Below the pieces are notes generated by a model. It did no database searches. It saw only the letters and a program-made list of their open reading frames with translations, and was not told the origin of the DNA. Of a DNA stretch of 39,907 nucleotides, positions 39,626 to 39,907 are shown one piece after another. The position numbers and the translations under genes are program-made. Location: positions 1 through 39,907 of the IMG/VR virus record IMGVR_UViG_3300031344_000012. One strand, written 5' to 3'. How positions within the stretch are numbered: position 1 is the stretch's first letter; each line of letters opens with the position of its first letter. This DNA comes from a virus.

Positions 39626-39694
39626 TATAGTGTTTTATAGTGTTATAATATGGTGTTATAATATAGTGTTTTATAGTGTTTTATTATATATTAT
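39626..39694. repeat. AT-rich TAGTGTT tandem repeats
   Basis: Five imperfect copies of TATAGTGTTWTA follow the last gene, some including GTTATAATAT. The unit TAGTGTTT also occurs in both 113-bp elements. Short direct repeats in AT-rich DNA beside a palindrome are a common origin layout. Confidence 0.5.
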
Positions 39695-39712
39695 ATAGAA
39701 TATATATTCTAT
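39695..39712. repeat. 18-bp perfect palindrome
   Basis: ATAGAATATATATTCTAT is identical to its own reverse complement over 18 bases. It closes the AT-rich repeat block. It may be a binding site, an unwinding element or a short terminator stem. Confidence 0.6.
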
Positions 39713-39907
39713 GCCTGTATTATAGCTCCACCCCTTGGCAACTATGTAGGGAACCCTTCCACCTAGCATATGGTACCAAACCTGCAATAATGCTAATCCT
39801 ATGCCAAGACAATGGCATAACCCCTGCTATAGCACATAATAAGCCATCAAACGGGCATAGACAATGCATTAGCACTAATGCCACACCCATACATTATATA
39901 TCCCATT
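39713..39907. other. Non-coding right edge
   Basis: No open frame of useful length or ribosome binding site is found on either strand. Short inverted repeats are present, for example TATGCCA/TGGCATA and GCATTA/TAATGC, with more C than the preceding AT block. It may belong to an origin or packaging region that continues beyond the window or, if the genome is circular, into position 1. Confidence 0.4.

Overview
The window carries a tailed dsDNA bacteriophage (Caudoviricetes) with a contractile, Mu-like tail. It is AT-rich and densely packed: most neighbouring genes overlap by ATGA or TAATG, or lie within about 20 bp. The host cannot be read from the sequence. I see no integrase, repressor/attachment system, tRNA, rRNA or CRISPR array. 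The length fits a complete genome of about 40 kb, but there is no obvious terminal repeat joining the two ends. No helicase, primase or endolysin is recognisable, so completeness is not proven.

Layout. (1) 1-338: a structured leader and a small Cys-containing protein gene on +. (2) 347-4978, minus: a chain of about 18 very small, translationally coupled accessory genes. They include three HREDGPA-repeat proteins, duplicated Cys-rich proteins, zinc-ribbon microproteins, an 18-residue membrane peptide, a 26-residue proline-rich peptide and two helix-turn-helix proteins. (3) 5002-5695: a perfect 18-bp inverted-repeat terminator, an ssDNA-binding-like protein gene on minus, and a divergent control region. 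(4) 5780-9335, plus: a replication and recombination block. It holds a Cys-rich protein, a purine-rich tandem repeat with a 113-bp conserved element, a compact family A (Pol I superfamily) polymerase with unusual active-site residues, a recombination endonuclease VII and a sigma-region-4-like HTH protein. (5) 9396-38361, minus: the whole morphogenesis block. (6) 38424-39625, plus: small regulatory or unknown genes and a second copy of the 113-bp element. (7) 39626-39907: an AT-rich repeat region with an 18-bp palindrome and no gene.

The morphogenesis block, in transcription order, is: TerS, TerL, D12 adenine methylase, portal with a C-terminal ParB-like domain, scaffold, major capsid protein, a possible connector, a virion surface protein, three paralogous fibre-like proteins, a glycine-rich adhesin, a cluster of small membrane proteins (probable lysis or holin cluster), neck and tail-completion proteins, DUF2635-like protein, tail sheath, tail tube, tail assembly chaperone with a -1 frameshift on T TTT TTA, tape measure, Mu N-, P-, gp45-, gp46-, gp47- and gp48-like baseplate proteins, and finally tail fibres. 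Terminator hairpins after the capsid genes (31211-31244), after the tail tube (21754-21782) and at the end of the block (9337-9372) divide it into transcription segments.

The items most worth a second look are: the polymerase lacking the usual steric-gate Glu and the 113-bp element duplicated 33 kb apart; the portal-ParB fusion; the modular accessory operon whose otherwise unrelated proteins share a C-terminal tail; and fibre modules shared between the capsid-side and tail-side loci.
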